A DNA stretch of 64,000 nt, taken from positions 20,543 through 84,542 of the forward strand of contig JANQPD010000095.1 of assembly GCA_028285465.1 (NCBI GenBank). The letters are read 5' to 3'. The notes beneath the pieces were generated by a model that saw only the letters and a list, made by a program, of their open reading frames with translations, made no database searches and was not told the origin of the DNA. The stretch is from Owenweeksia sp. GTDB lineage: Bacteria > Bacteroidota > Bacteroidia > Flavobacteriales > Schleiferiaceae. The translations under genes and the position numbers were made by a program. This document shows positions 35,191-43,205 of the stretch, piece by piece; the stretch's first letter is position 1; each line of letters starts with the position of its first letter.

Positions 35191-36086
35191 TGCTCTAACA
35201 GGGTGTAAATACGTTCCAAGTCCTCGTCGCTTTTAAAGGGAATGGTGATCTTACCTGCTCCCCGCTGACTGCGGTTGAGGTCTACTTCTGTCTCCAAGAG
35301 TTGCGAAAGGTTTTTACGCATTTTCAAATAACGCGGAGGTAGTTCTTTTTTGTTGGTCTTGGAACCACTTTTAACAGAATTTTGGCTTTTTAACCTGCGT
35401 ACGGCATCTTCCACCTGGCGTACCGACATGCCTTTTTTGATGATGTCCTGGTAAAGGTTAAGCTGGGCTTCTTCGGCCTTTACGTTGATCAGGGCCCGGG
35501 CATGGCCCATACTCATCATCTTATCACGCAAGCCTGCTTGTAAGATGGGTTGCAACTTTAACAACCTCAAGTAATTGGTTACCGTAGAGCGTTTTTTTCC
35601 AACCCGTTCGCTCATTTCTTCCTGCGTAAGCGCGCATTCTTCAATTAACCGCTGGTAACTGAGCGCTACTTCTATAGGGTCTAATTCCTCGCGCTGTATG
35701 TTCTCCACCAGAGCCATTTCCAGCATTTCCTGGTCGTTGGCCAGGCGAATGTAAGCGGGAATTGTTTTTAAACCGGCTAGTTTGGATGCCCTGAACCTGC
35801 GCTCTCCGCTGATCAGTTGAAAGCGGCTCCCGTTTAATGCCCGTACGGTGATAGGTTGTATAACACCCAGTTCCTTTATGGAGGCAGACAGTTCTTCTAT
35901 GGCTTCCTTGTCGAAATTGGTTCTGGGCTGAAAAGGGTTTTCTTCAATATTGTCCAGTTCAATTTCCGCAATGCTGCGCACAATCTTATTGGCGCTTTCC
36001 GAATGTTGTCCAACGCCCTCTTCGGCTGATTCTTTCAATAGGGCCGAAAGTCCCTTTCCCAGGGCTTTTCTTTTGGGTGCCGCCAT
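35187..36086 (-). CDS. parB: chromosome-partitioning protein ParB
   Basis: CTP-dependent DNA-binding protein that loads at parS sites and spreads for chromosome segregation. The 299-residue protein has ENPFQPRTNFDKEAIEELS near 54-72 (ParB N-terminal box), SGERRFRASKLAGL near 113-126 (the arginine patch), VENIQREELDPIEVA near 152 and a helix-turn-helix (LTQEEMSERVGKKRSTVTNY, about 172-191). The C-terminus is the dimerisation domain. It is 54 bases after parA. I did not find a clear parS (palindromic TGTTCCACGTGGAACA type) in the window. Confidence 0.95.
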   Translation of the reverse strand: MAAPKRKALGKGLSALLKESAEEGVGQHSESANKIVRSIAEIELDNIEENPFQPRTNFDKEAIEELSASIKELGVIQPITVRALNGSRFQLISGERRFRASKLAGLKTIPAYIRLANDQEMLEMALVENIQREELDPIEVALSYQRLIEECALTQEEMSERVGKKRSTVTNYLRLLKLQPILQAGLRDKMMSMGHARALINVKAEEAQLNLYQDIIKKGMSVRQVEDAVRRLKSQNSVKSGSKTNKKELPPRYLKMRKNLSQLLETEVDLNRSQRGAGKITIPFKSDEDLERIYTLLEH

Positions 36087-36140
36087 ATATAACGTTTCGC
36101 TTTAAAGTGTTGCGCCTGAGCGCGGTGTCTATTCTACTAT

Positions 36141-36923
36141 TTAAACAGATTGTGAAACCTGCTTGTTCTTCTCCAAAAATTCGCGCGCCAAATTTAAGTA
36201 ATTCTCCGCGCCATTGCTCGATGCATCGTACATGATGATGGATTCGCCAAAGCTGGGCGCCTCGCTCAAGCGCACGTTACGTTGGATAATGGTGTTGAAT
36301 ACCATTTTCTGGAAGTGGCTTTTTACTTCTTCTACCACCTGGTTGCTCAGGCGTAAGCGCGAATCGTACATCGTAAGCAAGAGCCCTTCAATGTCGAGGT
36401 CTGCATTGTGGAGGTTTTGTACGGATTTAATGGTGTTGAGCAGCTTACCGAGCCCTTCAAGGGCAAAATATTCGCATTGGATGGGAATGATAACCGAGTC
36501 GGCTGCCGTTAATGCATTCAGGGTAATCAGGCCCAGGGAGGGAGCACAGTCAATAAGGATGTAATCGTACTGGTCTTTGATGTCTACCAGGGCTTTTTTT
36601 AACATCTGCTCACGCTGGTCTTTGTCTACCAGTTCAATTTCAACGGCAACGAGGTCAATTTGGGAAGGCATCAGGTCTACGTTGGGCGATTTGGTTTTCA
36701 CCACTACTTCTTCCGCTTTCAATTCATGTTCCAATGCCTGGTAGGTACCTACGCTGATGTTATCCGGGTCAAAACCCAGGGCTGAGGTAGAATTTGCCTG
36801 TGGATCGGCATCAATAAGCAGTACTTTTTTTTCCAGCACGCCCAGGCTTGCTGCCAGGTTTACCGCGGTAGTGGTTTTCCCTACCCCTCCTTTTTGATTG
36901 GCTACGGCTACCGTTTTTCCCAT
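36141..36923 (-). CDS. parA: chromosome-partitioning ATPase ParA/Soj
   Basis: Walker-type ATPase that moves ParB-parS complexes. The 260-residue protein has the deviant Walker A KGGVGKTTTAVNLA (11-24), the PQANSTSALG switch near 42-51, Walker B YILIDCAPSLG near 121-131, and no N-terminal repressor domain, as in chromosomal Soj-type proteins. First gene of the run leading through parB to the HI0933 flavoprotein. The upstream region is divergent with the FMN reductase gene and has CCGGCC repeats. Confidence 0.96.
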   Translation of the reverse strand: MGKTVAVANQKGGVGKTTTAVNLAASLGVLEKKVLLIDADPQANSTSALGFDPDNISVGTYQALEHELKAEEVVVKTKSPNVDLMPSQIDLVAVEIELVDKDQREQMLKKALVDIKDQYDYILIDCAPSLGLITLNALTAADSVIIPIQCEYFALEGLGKLLNTIKSVQNLHNADLDIEGLLLTMYDSRLRLSNQVVEEVKSHFQKMVFNTIIQRNVRLSEAPSFGESIIMYDASSNGAENYLNLAREFLEKNKQVSQSV

Positions 36924-36977
36924 CTGTTCTTTAGTTCTGGTTATTAACTGAGTTTAAAAAAGTATCAAAAACAACTG

Positions 36978-37073
36978 TTTGGCCGGGCTAGGATGATCAC
37001 CTTTGCACCATCAGTGCCCTGACTTTAAGAAGGCCTTAAAGGTACAATTTCGCCCGGCCCTAATTTGGCCGGG
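36978..37073. repeat. CCGGCC repeats and hairpin between parA and the FMN reductase gene
   Basis: TTTGGCCGGG occurs at 36978-36987 and again at 37064-37073. The second copy pairs with CCCGGCC at 37053-37059 to make a perfect seven-base stem with a seven-base loop. They lie in the divergent promoter region and could be operator sites or stem structures of the reductase leader. Confidence 0.45.
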
Positions 37074-37108
37074 TGCCATTAAAAAACCAACAAAATTCAC
37101 ACATTTGT

Positions 37109-37630
37109 ATGATAACCATCATCTGTGCCACACACCGTCCTCAAAATCAAACCCTACGTATTGTAGAAAAATATCAACAGATACTTGTTGCGCTTGGCGT
37201 AGAGGCAAACATCATGCGCATGGATGAGTTGCCGGAGAACTTTATCGTGGCGGATAGTTTTGGTGAACGCAGTGCGGAGACGGAAAAGGTGATCCACGAA
37301 AAATTGGTTCCGGCCGATAAACTGGTTATTGTTGCCCCCGAATACAACGGGAGTTACCCGGGCGTGTTCAAAGCTTTTCTGGACGGTGTAAAGCCAGCCA
37401 TGTGGTTGGGGAAAAAAGTAGCTTTGGTTGGGGTAGCCAGCGGGCGTGCCGGAAATTTAAGGGGTATGGACCACCTTACGGATGTATTGCACCATTTGCG
37501 TATGGAGGTTTTTTCACTTAAAGTACCCATCAGCAGACTGGATATGCTTATTAATGAGGAAGGGGAGTTGACAGATACGGAAACGCAGCAAATGCTCAAG
37601 CTACAGGCAAAGGGTTTCTTGAAGTTCTGA
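37109..37630 (+). CDS. NADPH-dependent FMN reductase family protein
   Basis: A 173-residue flavodoxin-like protein. The N-terminal FMN-phosphate loop is represented by ATHRPQNQTLR near 7-17 and the family motif by VAPEYNGSYPGVFKAFLDG near 80-98, followed by GVASGRAGNLRGMDHL near 112. Members reduce FMN, quinones, azo dyes or chromate; the physiological substrate is unknown. I chose ATG at 37109 (MITIICATHRP) over a GTG at 37073 because the beta-strand starts directly. Confidence 0.85.
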   Translation: MITIICATHRPQNQTLRIVEKYQQILVALGVEANIMRMDELPENFIVADSFGERSAETEKVIHEKLVPADKLVIVAPEYNGSYPGVFKAFLDGVKPAMWLGKKVALVGVASGRAGNLRGMDHLTDVLHHLRMEVFSLKVPISRLDMLINEEGELTDTETQQMLKLQAKGFLKF

Positions 37631-37637
37631 AAAGAAA

Positions 37638-37670
37638 AAAGCTTCCCCATTTGAGGAAGCTTTGAAAAAA
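37638..37670. terminator. convergent terminator
   Basis: AAAGCTTCC pairs with GGAAGCTTT around an eight-base loop between the FMN reductase and the DUF3276 gene. T-runs flank it on the minus strand (TTTTTTC) and A-runs on the plus, so it serves mostly the minus-strand gene and possibly both. Confidence 0.8.
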
Positions 37671-37692
37671 GGTTTAGGAGCAAGAGTTTCCC

Positions 37693-38079
37693 CTAAATAT
37701 CGTCAAAGCTCACATCTGTGAATGCCTTAGATGTTTGCTCTTCATTTTTAAGCGGATCGGCACCAGTCTCATTTTTCTTATGGTAATCAGGCTGGTGGGC
37801 TTCGCTGATCACCTCCCTGCCTTTTTCCTCCACAATAAAATCGGTTACTTCTCCCAGCATTTGGGCAAAATTTTCAAAATCCTCTTTATACAGGTAAATC
37901 TTGTGTTTCTTGTAATAGAAAGTACCGTTGTCGTTGGTATGCTTTTTACTTTCCGTAATGGTCAGGTAATAGTCATCGGCCTTGGTAGAACGCACGTCAA
38001 AGAAGTAGGTTCTGCGCCCCGCCCTTAACACTTTTGAAAAAATCTCTTCAGCGGCTTCTTTTTGATCATAGTCACTCAT
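37693..38079 (-). CDS. DUF3276 PUR-domain protein
   Basis: A 128-residue protein of the Bacteroidota DUF3276 family, which has the PUR (Pur-alpha-like) fold. Signature stretch RTYFFDVRSTKADDYYLTIT near 22-41, then TFYYKKHKIYLYKEDFENF near 52-70. Relatives bind single-stranded DNA or RNA; a role in nucleic-acid metabolism is likely but unproved. The C-terminal tail is acidic and variable. I chose the ATG at 38079 (MSDYDQ); two upstream ATGs in frame add at most four residues. Confidence 0.85.
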   Translation of the reverse strand: MSDYDQKEAAEEIFSKVLRAGRRTYFFDVRSTKADDYYLTITESKKHTNDNGTFYYKKHKIYLYKEDFENFAQMLGEVTDFIVEEKGREVISEAHQPDYHKKNETGADPLKNEEQTSKAFTDVSFDDI

Positions 38080-38102
38080 AGTCATTGTCATTTGATAGGA
38101 GG

Positions 38103-38110
38103 CAAATCTA
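38103..38110 (-). promoter_or_regulatory. -7 promoter element of the DUF3276 gene
   Basis: On the minus strand TAGATTTG is an exact TAnnTTTG match, 23 bases before the chosen ATG. A run of Ts precedes it and no TTG falls at the expected distance, so the -33 half is poor. Confidence 0.5.
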
Positions 38111-38153
38111 AAAAAAAACCAACATCCTGAACGGTGCGCCCGTATTTGTTTCT

Positions 38154-39932
38154 CTACAGCGCTTCCGAGCCTTCTTCCTTGAGTTGCTGCTCGTACATCT
38201 CCTTGTAATACCCGGCCCTGCCCATTAATTCCTCGTGGGTGCCCCGCTCACTTACACGTCCGTTTTCGAGCACCATAATTTCATCGGCATGCTTTACGGA
38301 AGACATCCGGTGGCTTATGATCAAGGTGGTTTTTTGATCGATCAGGCGCTTTAGATTGTTCAGGATGTTTTCTTCGGTCTCCGTATCTACGGCCGAAAGG
38401 CAATCGTCAAAGATCAATACTTTGGGTTCTTTCATAATCGCACGGGCAATGCTTACCCGTTGCTTTTGCCCTCCTGACAAGGTTATGCCGCGTTCCCCGA
38501 CACGCGTTTCATACCCTTTGGGAAAGTGTATGATGTTTTCGTGTACCTCGGCATTTTTGGCTGCGTCCTGAACCGCCTCACGGGAAGGTTCATCCACGCC
38601 AAAGCCAATGTTGCGTTCAATGGTGTCGCTAAACAAAAAAGCTTCCTGCGGCACATAGCCTATGCTTCTGCGCAGCTTGTATACATTTAGCTTTTCTATG
38701 GGGGTATGGTCGATCAGCACTTCGCCTTCATCAGCCTCGTAAAGTCTTCCTACCAGGGCGGCTATGGTGCTTTTTCCGCTGCCTGTTTTTCCAACAATGG
38801 CCAGAGACTTAGCGGGTTTTAAAGTAAAGCTTACTTCGTCCAGTGCCTTGATGCCGGTGTCGGGATAGGTAAAGCTTACCTTTTTAAACGTGATGGCGCC
38901 TTCAAGTTGAAAATCTTCCTGAACGGTATTCTGAATTTCCTGGCTTACGCTTAAGAACTCATTGATGCGTTCCTGCGAAGCGGCTGCCCGCTGTACCAAA
39001 GAAGTAACCCACCCGATGGAAGCTACGGGCCAGGTTAACTTATTTACATAGATGATGAACTCGGCAATATTTCCCACCTGTAAATTTCCGTTGATCACTT
39101 CCATACCGCCTATGTATACTACCAGGATATTCGCTACACCGATGAGCAGGATCATAAGGGGAAAGAAAAGGGCATTGATCCGGTAGAGCTCTTCATTTTT
39201 TTCCAGGTACGTATTGGCCTCTTTTTCCATATCCTCGATGGATTTTTCTTCGCGCACATACGCTTTGAGCACCCTGATGCCCGAAAACGATTCCTGCACA
39301 AAAGTGCTGATGCTGCTCAACTGGCGTTGTACGCCTTCGCTTTTTACATTGATCTTGGCACTTACCTTATATATGGCAAAAGCCAAAACGGGCAGGGGAG
39401 CCAACACCCAGAGGGTGAGCGGTACGTTTTGCGTAAACATAATGGCCGTGATGATAATTACCGTGAGCGCAGTATTAATGGTATACATAATGGCTGGCCC
39501 CAGGTACATACGCACCCGGCTTACGTCTTCGCTGATGCGGTTCATGAGATCGCCTGTATTATTTCGCTTGTAGAAAGCCAGGGAAAGGCGCTGGTATTGT
39601 TCAAAGATCTCGTTTTTCAGGTCAAACTCAATATAACGACTTACTACGATGATCGTTTGACGCATAAAAAAAGTGAAAAGCCCATTTAAAATTGAGGCCC
39701 CGATAATGATTACCCCATAGAAGATAAGCTGGTTGCGCAATTCAGCCTTTCCGTAGTCGTTGCCCCCATTGCTGTACTGGGCAATGGCCTCTTGCACGAG
39801 GTTAAAGGACTCGCGCACAAAAATGGCCGGAAAAACTCCGAACAAAACGGAAATGGCTACAAAAGCCACTCCCAGCAAAAGCCGGAGTCGGTATTTGTAA
39901 AAATACTTATTCAGTACCCAGAGTGACTTCAT
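38154..39932 (-). CDS. ABC exporter half-transporter with degenerate Walker B
   Basis: A 592-residue protein with six membrane helices followed by an ATPase domain. Walker A GKTGSGKST is at 381-389, signature LSGGQKQR at 485-492 and the switch His at 541. The Walker B segment is VLIFDDCLSAVD (505-516): an aspartate stands where the catalytic glutamate usually is. This pattern is known for the degenerate subunit of heterodimeric exporters such as BmrC and TM287. No partner gene is adjacent. A lipid A or multidrug substrate is plausible. Confidence 0.87.
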   Translation of the reverse strand: MKSLWVLNKYFYKYRLRLLLGVAFVAISVLFGVFPAIFVRESFNLVQEAIAQYSNGGNDYGKAELRNQLIFYGVIIIGASILNGLFTFFMRQTIIVVSRYIEFDLKNEIFEQYQRLSLAFYKRNNTGDLMNRISEDVSRVRMYLGPAIMYTINTALTVIIITAIMFTQNVPLTLWVLAPLPVLAFAIYKVSAKINVKSEGVQRQLSSISTFVQESFSGIRVLKAYVREEKSIEDMEKEANTYLEKNEELYRINALFFPLMILLIGVANILVVYIGGMEVINGNLQVGNIAEFIIYVNKLTWPVASIGWVTSLVQRAAASQERINEFLSVSQEIQNTVQEDFQLEGAITFKKVSFTYPDTGIKALDEVSFTLKPAKSLAIVGKTGSGKSTIAALVGRLYEADEGEVLIDHTPIEKLNVYKLRRSIGYVPQEAFLFSDTIERNIGFGVDEPSREAVQDAAKNAEVHENIIHFPKGYETRVGERGITLSGGQKQRVSIARAIMKEPKVLIFDDCLSAVDTETEENILNNLKRLIDQKTTLIISHRMSSVKHADEIMVLENGRVSERGTHEELMGRAGYYKEMYEQQLKEEGSEAL

Positions 39933-39937
39933 ATACC

Positions 39938-39968
39938 TTGTAAGCGAAGAAAAATTAAATTACTTTCG
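39938..39968 (+). promoter_or_regulatory. promoter of the amino-acid dehydrogenase gene
   Basis: TTG at 39938-39940, a 20-base spacer and TACTTTCG at 39961-39968 (seven of eight consensus positions). The leader to the chosen ATG would be about 90 bases. Confidence 0.5.
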
Positions 39969-40065
39969 CAGCTTGAAAAAATGCGCTTTTCTCCTTTAAC
40001 GAATGAAGGGGCAAAAGTACTTTTTCTCCCTCTCACAACTGTTATTTATTTTATTGATAAAACCG

Positions 40066-41157
40066 ATGAGTGACATCAGCATACTGGAATCCCCCACTCA
40101 GCTAGGGCCGATCTTTGGCTCCGAAGCATTTAAAAATCATGAACAAGTAGTTTTTTGTCAAGATGAAGAAACGGGCCTGAAGGCCATTATAGGTATACAC
40201 AGTACTACCCTGGGACCTGCCCTTGGCGGTACCCGCATGTGGAAATACAAAAGTGAGTCGGAAGCGATCCGGGATGTACTGCGCTTAAGCCGCGGCATGA
40301 CCTATAAGGCGTCTATTTCGGGTTTAAACTTGGGAGGAGGAAAAGCAGTGATCATTGGTGATAGCCGGGTAGATAAAACGGATGCTTTGATGCGCAAATT
40401 CGGGGAGTTTGTAAATTCACTTTCCGGCCGCTACATCACAGCCGAGGATGTAGGCATAAACACGCACGACATGGAAATGGTAAAACTCTCCACTGATCAT
40501 GTAACCGGCATTCCGCAAAGTATGGGCGGCAGCGGAGATCCTTCTCCGGTAACGGCATACGGAGTTTTTATGGGGATGAAGGCAGCTACCAAATACAAGT
40601 GGGGAACGGATGAGCTTGCGGGAAAGAAAGTACTGGTGCAGGGCATTGGCCATGTAGGGGAAACCCTGGTGAAACACCTGGTCGAAGCAGGTGCCGATGT
40701 ACTGATCAACGACATTCACGAAGACCGCCTGCTGGAGGTTTCGGAAAAGTTTAACGCCGCCATCGTGCGAGGGCATAACATTTTTGCAGAGGAGATGGAC
40801 ATTTATGCCCCCTGTGCGCTTGGGGCCACCATTAATACAGAAAGCATCCCTCAGATGAATTGTAGTGTGATTGCCGGGGCAGCAAACAACCAACTGGCAA
40901 ATGAACTTGAACACGGCCGTATGCTTAAAGAAGCGGGTATTGTATATGCGCCGGACTTTTTGATCAATGCCGGTGGGCTGATCAACGTATACTCTGAAAT
41001 AGCAAAATACGATAGGGCGGAGGCGCTTCGTAGAACCGAGAATATTTACCATACCACGCTTGATATCCTGACGAGGTCCGAATCAGAAAACATGACCACG
41101 CACCAGGCAGCTTTGGCGATAGCCGAAGAAAGAGTGCAAAAAGCAAAAAAGGCTTGA
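40066..41157 (+). CDS. Glu/Leu/Phe/Val dehydrogenase
   Basis: NAD-dependent oxidative deaminase of 363 residues, closest to leucine/valine dehydrogenases. The substrate-side motif GPALGGTRMWKY is near 48-59, the catalytic lysine region TYKASISGLNLGGGKAVI near 77-94, and the Rossmann GIGHVGETLV near 196-205. Such enzymes feed branched-chain amino acids into catabolism, which fits the methylcrotonyl-type carboxylase found elsewhere in the window. I chose ATG at 40066 (MSDISILESPTQLG); an earlier ATG at 40003 would add a hydrophobic stretch not seen in the family. Confidence 0.88.
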   Translation: MSDISILESPTQLGPIFGSEAFKNHEQVVFCQDEETGLKAIIGIHSTTLGPALGGTRMWKYKSESEAIRDVLRLSRGMTYKASISGLNLGGGKAVIIGDSRVDKTDALMRKFGEFVNSLSGRYITAEDVGINTHDMEMVKLSTDHVTGIPQSMGGSGDPSPVTAYGVFMGMKAATKYKWGTDELAGKKVLVQGIGHVGETLVKHLVEAGADVLINDIHEDRLLEVSEKFNAAIVRGHNIFAEEMDIYAPCALGATINTESIPQMNCSVIAGAANNQLANELEHGRMLKEAGIVYAPDFLINAGGLINVYSEIAKYDRAEALRRTENIYHTTLDILTRSESENMTTHQAALAIAEERVQKAKKA

Positions 41158-41204
41158 CCCGTTTTAACTTACAAACCAGTTCTCTTATTATTTAACCAGA
41201 AAAC

Positions 41205-42146
41205 ATGCTCAGCCGGAGACACCTCAGAATTAAAGTAATGCAGGCCCTGTACGAGTACTTCCAGCAGGAAGATGCAGATATGGCCAAATCTGAAAAGAAG
41301 TTGAGCAGTAGCATCAACGACATTTATGAGCTCTATTTGTATGAGCTTAAAGCCCTGGCTTTGGTGCGGGAATTTGCCGAGGAACAGATAGAGATAAAGC
41401 GCAATAAAAAACTTCCAACCGAGGGTGACCTCAACCCCAATCTACGCTTTTTAAACAACCGTTTCCTGGCCTGGCTGGATACCAGTGAGGTACTTGCCAA
41501 AGAACTGGAACAAAACCACATTAAGTGGGGAGACGAGCGTGACTTGATAAAAAGCGTATGGCGTGCGTTTCAGAAAAGTGAGGCCTACCTGGAATATATG
41601 TCATCCCGCAAAGGTGATCTGAAAGAAGATGTGAAATTGGTGAAACAGCTTTATGGAAATGGCTTTGTGCACGATGAGCGCTTTCACCAGTTTTATGAAG
41701 AACGCTCTTTGCATTGGGCAGACGACCTGGATGCCGCGCAAATGCTGGTGGTAAAGACCATAAGAAAGTTTAACGAAGAAAGTCACTCACGAACCCCCCT
41801 GATCCCTTTGCTCAAGAACCGGGAAGATATGGAGTTTGCCATGCGCCTCTTCAGGAAAGTGGTGCTTAGCTCGGGTAACCTGGAGAAACGCATTGAGCAA
41901 AAGGCTAAAAACTGGGAAACGGAACGCATTGCCTTGCTGGATATAATCCTGATCAAAATGGGGATCACTGAAATGGTAGAGTTCAGGGATATCCCGGTAA
42001 AAGTTACGCTTAACGAGTACATTGAACTGAGCAAAGAATACAGTTCTCCCAAGAGTGGAAACTTTGTAAATGGGATACTCGATAAGATCAGGAATGAGAT
42101 GCAGGGAGAAGGAGAAATAAGAAAAGTTGGCAGGGGTTTACTTTAG
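41205..42146 (+). CDS. nusB: transcription antitermination factor NusB
   Basis: RNA-binding factor that works with NusE (S10) in rRNA antitermination. The 313-residue form, about twice the E. coli length, is typical of Bacteroidota: an N-terminal helical region starts LSRRHLRIKVMQALYEYFQQ and the NusB fold lies in the C-terminal half (LLDIILIKMGITEMVEF and VTLNEYIELSKEYSSPKSGNF cut as NEYIELSKEYSSPKSG, with FVNGILDKIRNE). Lies 47 bases after the dehydrogenase and begins a run to yajC. Confidence 0.92.
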   Translation: MLSRRHLRIKVMQALYEYFQQEDADMAKSEKKLSSSINDIYELYLYELKALALVREFAEEQIEIKRNKKLPTEGDLNPNLRFLNNRFLAWLDTSEVLAKELEQNHIKWGDERDLIKSVWRAFQKSEAYLEYMSSRKGDLKEDVKLVKQLYGNGFVHDERFHQFYEERSLHWADDLDAAQMLVVKTIRKFNEESHSRTPLIPLLKNREDMEFAMRLFRKVVLSSGNLEKRIEQKAKNWETERIALLDIILIKMGITEMVEFRDIPVKVTLNEYIELSKEYSSPKSGNFVNGILDKIRNEMQGEGEIRKVGRGLL

Positions 42147-42204
42147 CATTATTTTTGATCCCTTCAAATTAGAACCGTTTTACTAATTCTATTTAAAATA
42201 AACC

Positions 42205-42699
42205 ATGAAAAAAACAGCTTTATTGATCGCAGGTATGTTTGTAGCAGTAAGTTTTACTGCATGTAATAACAATAACGCAGCTGACAAAATCTCCGAAGAC
42301 ACGGAAACCAAAGTAACGGCAGATGCCGTTGACAATGCCGGTACACCCGTATTTGCCTTTGACGAGGAAAAGTATGACTTCGGTACGATTAACGAAGGAG
42401 ATATTGTGGAACATGAATTTACCTTCACCAATACGGGTGATGCTCCTTTGATTATTACAAGCGCTACCGGAAGTTGCGGCTGTACCGTTCCGGAAAAGCC
42501 AAACGAGCCAATTGCTCCCGGTGAATCTTCCAAGATCAAAGTATCCTTTAACAGTACCGGTAAGCCTGGTAACCAGCAAAAAACCGTTACCATAAATGCC
42601 AATACGGTACCTGCTACTAAACTGATATACATCAGCGCCCAGGTAACACCTAAGGAGCCTACGGCTGAAACAGCGGCAGAAACGCCAGCACAGAGCTAA
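42205..42699 (+). CDS. DUF1573 lipoprotein
   Basis: A 164-residue exported lipoprotein: signal peptide with lipobox ending in Cys20 (VSFTAC). A DUF1573 immunoglobulin-like domain follows, with EKYDFGTINEGDIVEHEFTF cut as YDFGTINEGD near 54-63 and SATGSCGCTVPE near 86-97. The C-terminus is low-complexity Ala/Glu/Pro. It sits between nusB and yajC, an order seen in other Bacteroidota. Function is unknown; outer-membrane or periplasmic location is inferred. Confidence 0.87.
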   Translation: MKKTALLIAGMFVAVSFTACNNNNAADKISEDTETKVTADAVDNAGTPVFAFDEEKYDFGTINEGDIVEHEFTFTNTGDAPLIITSATGSCGCTVPEKPNEPIAPGESSKIKVSFNSTGKPGNQQKTVTINANTVPATKLIYISAQVTPKEPTAETAAETPAQS

Positions 42700-42709
42700 A
42701 CACATACAA

Positions 42710-43057
42710 ATGACGCATATTTTATTACAAGCGGCCGGAGGCGGTGGCGCAGGACTCAACAACCTGTTCTTGTTTGCCGCTCTTATATTGGTAATGTATT
42801 TTTTCTTCTTTCGTCCGCAAATCAAAAAGCAGAAAGAGGAAAAAAAATTCTCATCCGAAATAGCAAAAGGCATGCGCGTGGTAACCAGTAGTGGTATACA
42901 CGGCAAGATCCTGGAGCTAGGCGAAACCACTATTATACTGGAGAGTGAAAACGCACGGTTGAAAGTGGAGCGCAGTGCGATAAGCAAAGAGTTAAGCGCC
43001 ATATACCTGCCGAAGGAAGAAAAGGCTAAGCCGAAAAAGGCAGAAGCCAAAAAATAA
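42710..43057 (+). CDS. yajC: preprotein translocase subunit YajC
   Basis: Small membrane protein of the SecDF-YajC complex that assists Sec-dependent export. The 115-residue protein has one membrane helix (LFLFAALILVMYFFFFRPQI cut as LFAALILVMYFFFF, near 18-31) then the conserved RPQIKKQKEE and the domain GMRVVTSSGIHGKILELGE near 55-73. The C-terminus is Lys-rich. Ten bases after the DUF1573 gene and followed by a strong terminator. Confidence 0.95.
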   Translation: MTHILLQAAGGGGAGLNNLFLFAALILVMYFFFFRPQIKKQKEEKKFSSEIAKGMRVVTSSGIHGKILELGETTIILESENARLKVERSAISKELSAIYLPKEEKAKPKKAEAKK

Positions 43058-43060
43058 GAG

Positions 43061-43088
43061 AAAACGGGCCCGGTGCCCGTTTTTTTTG
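43061..43088 (+). terminator. rho-independent terminator after yajC
   Basis: AAAACGGGC pairs with GCCCGTTTT around CCGGT and is followed by more Ts (eight T in a row after GCCCG). It starts four bases after the yajC stop. Confidence 0.93.
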
Positions 43089-43205
43089 CTTCAACGCGAG
43101 CAAAGCTTAGCCGTAAAAAAGCTTTAAAAGGGAGCGAAGGTGCGCGCTCAAAGAAATACTTCCCGTAATTTGCCGGACTTATGTTACGGGTACAAGCATT
43201 TTAAG

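Noticed and set aside
35187..36923. A parS site near parAB
   Set aside because: I scanned by eye for the palindromic TGTTCCACGTGGAACA-type site and found none; a site may still exist outside the window.
40417..41052. A 211-codon open frame antisense to the amino-acid dehydrogenase
   Set aside because: The plus-strand dehydrogenase is conserved throughout this stretch; the antisense peptide shows no motif.
42220..43050. A 276-codon open frame antisense to the DUF1573 and yajC genes
   Set aside because: It covers two well-supported plus-strand genes, has no recognisable domain and mirrors their codon pattern.
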